A stretch of DNA of 8,241 nucleotides from Clostridia bacterium (GTDB lineage Bacteria > Bacillota_A > Clostridia > UBA1381), in NCBI GenBank assembly GCA_017553025.1, contig JAFZNF010000149.1, forward strand, positions 1-8,241, read 5' to 3'. The notes beneath the pieces are model-generated. The model saw only the letters and a program-made list of their open reading frames with translations, did not search any database and had not been told where the DNA came from. A program made the translations under genes and the position numbers. This document shows positions 6,390 to 8,241 of the stretch, one piece after another (the stretch's first letter is position 1; each line of letters starts with the position of its first letter).

Positions 6390-6796
6390 TTTTTTAATAC
6401 ACCTGCCAAAACGCCGTTTACAAACGCTGCATTCTGCGGTTCATCAAAGGTTTTTGCAAGCTCCACCGCCTCATTTATCGCAACCTTATCGGGAACATCA
6501 TCTACATATTTAATCTCGTAAATTGCAAGCAACAAAATCGCCCGTGAGGGTTTTGAAATACGCTCTATTTTCCAGCCCTTTAAAAGATTTTCGCAAATAA
6601 TCTCTACAATTTCATCATAGTGGTTTGAAACTCCTGTAACCACCTCTCGGATATACGGCATAGCCTCCTCTGTTTTCGGATTTTCAGAGGATAAATTTTC
6701 AAACAAAAACTCAAGTTCGTCCATATGCTGATTAAGCTCAAAAATGAGTTTGAATGCCTCCTGTCTTGCCTCTCTTCTCGAAAACTTCTTACCCAT
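6386..6796 (-). CDS. nusB: Transcription antitermination factor NusB
   Basis: All-helical RNA-binding protein. With NusE (S10) it binds boxA in rRNA leaders and supports processive antitermination. At 136 residues it is typical. Visible are the basic N-terminus KKFSRREARQEAFKLIFE (3-20), with its arginine-rich RNA-binding face, then ERISKPSRAILLLAIYEI (78-95), VPDKVAINEAVELAKTF (101-117) and the closing AAFVNGVLAGVLKK. Start ATG at 6796 follows GAAAGGA with about 8-nt spacing. It is the first gene of the leftward operon, directly downstream of the promoter at 6837-6865, with a leader of about 34 nt. Its stop overlaps the start of the TsaD-like gene (ATGA), which implies translational coupling. 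Confidence 0.96.
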   Translation of the reverse strand: MGKKFSRREARQEAFKLIFELNQHMDELEFLFENLSSENPKTEEAMPYIREVVTGVSNHYDEIVEIICENLLKGWKIERISKPSRAILLLAIYEIKYVDDVPDKVAINEAVELAKTFDEPQNAAFVNGVLAGVLKK

Positions 6797-6836
6797 AGCG
6801 CCAGTCCTTTCAAAACAACAATACCTTTTCTATTCT

Positions 6837-6865
6837 ATTATAACCCAATTTTTCCAAAAAAGCAA
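6837..6865 (-). promoter_or_regulatory. Sigma-A promoter of the nusB operon
   Basis: On the minus strand: -35 TTGCTT (6865-6860), a 17-bp spacer and a perfect -10 TATAAT (6842-6837). The predicted start of transcription is near 6830, about 34 nt before nusB. No other comparable promoter was seen within the seven-gene run downstream, so it probably drives the whole operon to tatD. Confidence 0.75.
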
Positions 6866-6893
6866 GATAAATACCTAAAATATAGGCTTTTTT
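6856..6893. repeat. Nested inverted repeat between divergent promoters
   Basis: AAAAAAGC (6856-6863) pairs perfectly with GCTTTTTT (6886-6893). Between them lies a second palindrome, CCTAAAATATAGG (6874-6886), with 4-bp arms. The left arm overlaps the nusB -35 element, and the structure ends 15 bp before the -35 of the rightward promoter. It could be a shared operator, or a weak two-way terminator-like fold. The stem is mostly A-T and may mean nothing. Confidence 0.3.
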
Positions 6894-6908
6894 GACCTTT
6901 TCCGTCTA

Positions 6909-6937
6909 TTGACTTAATTCCCTAAATATGCTAATAT
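6909..6937 (+). promoter_or_regulatory. Sigma-A promoter of the exchanger gene
   Basis: -35 TTGACT (6909-6914), a 17-bp spacer and -10 TAATAT (6932-6937), preceded by TGC, an extended -10. Transcription should start near 6944, leaving a leader of about 28 nt. GGAGGA lies 7 nt before the ATG at 6972. It is divergent from the nusB promoter, with about 43 bp between the two -35 elements. Confidence 0.75.
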
Positions 6938-6971
6938 ATAAAATATATTCAGCTGTTCGGAGGAATACTTA

Positions 6972-7919
6972 ATGAATAACGTTTTGGTTATATTTTTGTT
7001 TCTTGCAGGTCTTTTACTAATCATAAAGGGCGGGGACTTTTTCGTTGATTCCGCCGTATGGTTTGCAGAGGCCTTAAATATTCCTAAATTTATTATAGGC
7101 GCTACTATTGTAAGCTTTGCGACAACTCTTCCCGAGCTTTTGGTTTCGCTTTTTGCATCAATTCAAGGCAAAAATGTTATGGCTGCGGGAAATGCCATAG
7201 GCTCGGTTACGGCAAATCTCGGTTTGATTATGGGTATTTCGCTTTTATGTATGCCGGCGTTAGTGAAGCGCACCGAATTTGCATTTAAGGGCATTTTAAT
7301 GGCGGTAACCTGCCTCTTTTTATGGCTTTTTGCCCGCGACGGAGATATCGGGATATTGGAAAGTATAATAATGCTTTGCTGTTTTGTTATCTTTATGACC
7401 GAAAACACCCTCGCGGCAAAGAGCAATATGTCTCAAGCGGAAAAGTATGAAATAGACAAAAAAGACATATGGAAAAACACAGCACTTTTCATCATCGGTA
7501 TAGCAGGCATCGTGCTCGGCTCGCAGCTTATGGTGGATAACGGAAGCGAAATTGCGCGTATGTTCGGAATTTCGGAGGGAATTATAAGCGTTACCATAAT
7601 CGCAATAGGAACATCTCTTCCCGAGCTTGTTACCACACTTACCGCGATATCAAAAAAGCAGTCCTCGCTTTCTGTGGGGAACATTATCGGCGCAAATATA
7701 ATAGACCTTGCTGTCATACTCCCGATTTGTTCTTTAGCAGCAGGCGGCTCTGCCGCAGTTGAGGCACAGACATATGCCATTGACATTCCCGTATGCCTTG
7801 GAATTATCCTGCTTTCTATAACCCCTCCGCTGCTTTTCGGCAAGCTCTACCGCAGCCAGGGAGCTTTGATGCTTATTGCGTACATTGCATATATTGCCTT
7901 TGTATGTGTAACTCTTTAA
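6972..7919 (+). CDS. CaCA family calcium/sodium (cation) antiporter
   Basis: Inner-membrane exchanger of the Ca2+/cation antiporter superfamily, probably expelling Ca2+ in exchange for Na+ or H+. The 315 residues form about ten hydrophobic segments in two inverted halves, linked by a polar loop at about 150-168. Alpha-1 repeat: GATIVSFATTLPELLVSLFA (43-62) and GNAIGSVTAN (73-82). Alpha-2 repeat: ISVTIIAIGTSLPELVTTL (205-223) and GNIIGANIIDL (236-246). By spacing against the archaeal exchanger NCX_Mj as I recall it, the ion ligands would be Thr51, Thr52, Glu55, Ser78 and Asn82, and Thr214, Ser215, Glu218 and Asp245. Ala241 stands where a serine is expected. Both key glutamates are intact, so it should be active. 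The ion pair used is not predictable. Start ATG has GGAGGA at 7 nt. The DJ-1-like gene follows after 14 bp. Confidence 0.93.
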   Translation: MNNVLVIFLFLAGLLLIIKGGDFFVDSAVWFAEALNIPKFIIGATIVSFATTLPELLVSLFASIQGKNVMAAGNAIGSVTANLGLIMGISLLCMPALVKRTEFAFKGILMAVTCLFLWLFARDGDIGILESIIMLCCFVIFMTENTLAAKSNMSQAEKYEIDKKDIWKNTALFIIGIAGIVLGSQLMVDNGSEIARMFGISEGIISVTIIAIGTSLPELVTTLTAISKKQSSLSVGNIIGANIIDLAVILPICSLAAGGSAAVEAQTYAIDIPVCLGIILLSITPPLLFGKLYRSQGALMLIAYIAYIAFVCVTL

Positions 7920-7933
7920 AGGAGGAATTTTTT

Positions 7934-8241
7934 ATGATTTATATGCTTTTAACCGACGGATTTGAAGATATTGAGGCCTTAGAGACTCTTGATATTCTGC
8001 GCCGTGCAGGGCTTAGTGCAAAAACCGTCGGGATTTCGGCAAAAGCCGTCAAATCATCACATAATGTGACTGTAATGTGCGACATTGCTTTTGAAGATAC
8101 CGATTTCTCCGATATGCGTATGCTGATTTTGCCCGGAGGACCTGGGCACACCGCATTTTCGGAGTCGGACAAGGTACAGAAATTGATAACCTCCGCTTAC
8201 GAAAAGGGTTTATACATCGCCGCAATATGTGCCTCCCCCTC
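7934..8241 (+). CDS. DJ-1/PfpI (YajL/ThiJ-like) family protein, C-terminus missing
   Basis: The first 102 residues of a DJ-1/PfpI superfamily protein; full-length members are about 180-190 residues. The N-terminus reads LLTDGFEDIEALETLDILRR (5-24), with Glu14 at the place of the conserved glutamate that contacts the reactive cysteine. LILPGGPG (64-71) is the glycine-rich turn. AAICASP (96-102) carries the nucleophile-elbow cysteine, Cys99. Family members have been described as redox-responsive chaperones, glyoxalase or deglycase enzymes; which applies here cannot be told. Start ATG at 7934 has AAAGGAGGA with 7-nt spacing. It lies 14 bp after the exchanger stop with no promoter or terminator between, so the two are probably cotranscribed. 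Confidence 0.93.
   Translation, partial: MIYMLLTDGFEDIEALETLDILRRAGLSAKTVGISAKAVKSSHNVTVMCDIAFEDTDFSDMRMLILPGGPGHTAFSESDKVQKLITSAYEKGLYIAAICASP

Noticed and set aside
6856..6893. Bidirectional intrinsic terminator between nusB and the exchanger
   Set aside because: The stem is almost all A-T with a loop over 20 nt, and both neighbouring genes point away from it, so nothing needs terminating here.
7433..7843. Minus-strand open frame of 136 codons
   Set aside because: Antisense to the second alpha-repeat of the exchanger, with no recognisable domain.

Overview
The window looks like a chromosomal housekeeping segment from a low-to-moderate GC member of the Clostridia (Firmicutes). The evidence is the gene order nusB - TsaD-like protein - xseA - xseB - ispA - divergent-PAP2, a HolB with a four-cysteine zinc module, a clostridial-type citrate synthase, strong purine-rich ribosome binding sites, and consensus sigma-A promoters in AT-rich gaps. 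I could not place it to genus from the sequence alone.

Layout. From the divergent gap at 6797-6971, a seven-gene leftward (minus-strand) operon begins with nusB. It continues through a TsaD/Kae1 paralogue, xseA, xseB, ispA, a small divergent-PAP2 (YuiD/DUF212-type) membrane protein and tatD. Junctions are tight throughout: overlaps of 4, 8 and 11 bp, one direct stop-start abutment, and gaps of 3 and 10 bp. This suggests one transcript with translational coupling. A 182-bp AT-rich gap (1825-2006) then holds a good minus-strand promoter for a second leftward unit: holB and, 4 bp on, a citrate synthase gene cut by the left edge of the window. To the right of the divergent gap, a plus-strand promoter drives a CaCA-family Na+/Ca2+ (cation/proton) exchanger, followed after 14 bp by a DJ-1/PfpI-family gene cut by the right edge.

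How the genes work together. NusB serves transcription antitermination. XseA and XseB form exonuclease VII. HolB is the delta' clamp-loader subunit, and TatD is a metal-dependent nuclease. IspA makes farnesyl diphosphate, and the adjacent PAP2-like protein may act on a prenyl or lipid phosphate (inference). Citrate synthase feeds the oxidative branch toward glutamate. The least understood members are the TsaD paralogue, which keeps the metal and nucleotide motifs but diverges elsewhere, and the divergent-PAP2 protein.

I found no tRNA or rRNA gene, CRISPR array, insertion sequence, phage gene or convincing intrinsic terminator. The window is dominated by known families. The points of interest are poorly characterised members and their context, not an obviously new system.
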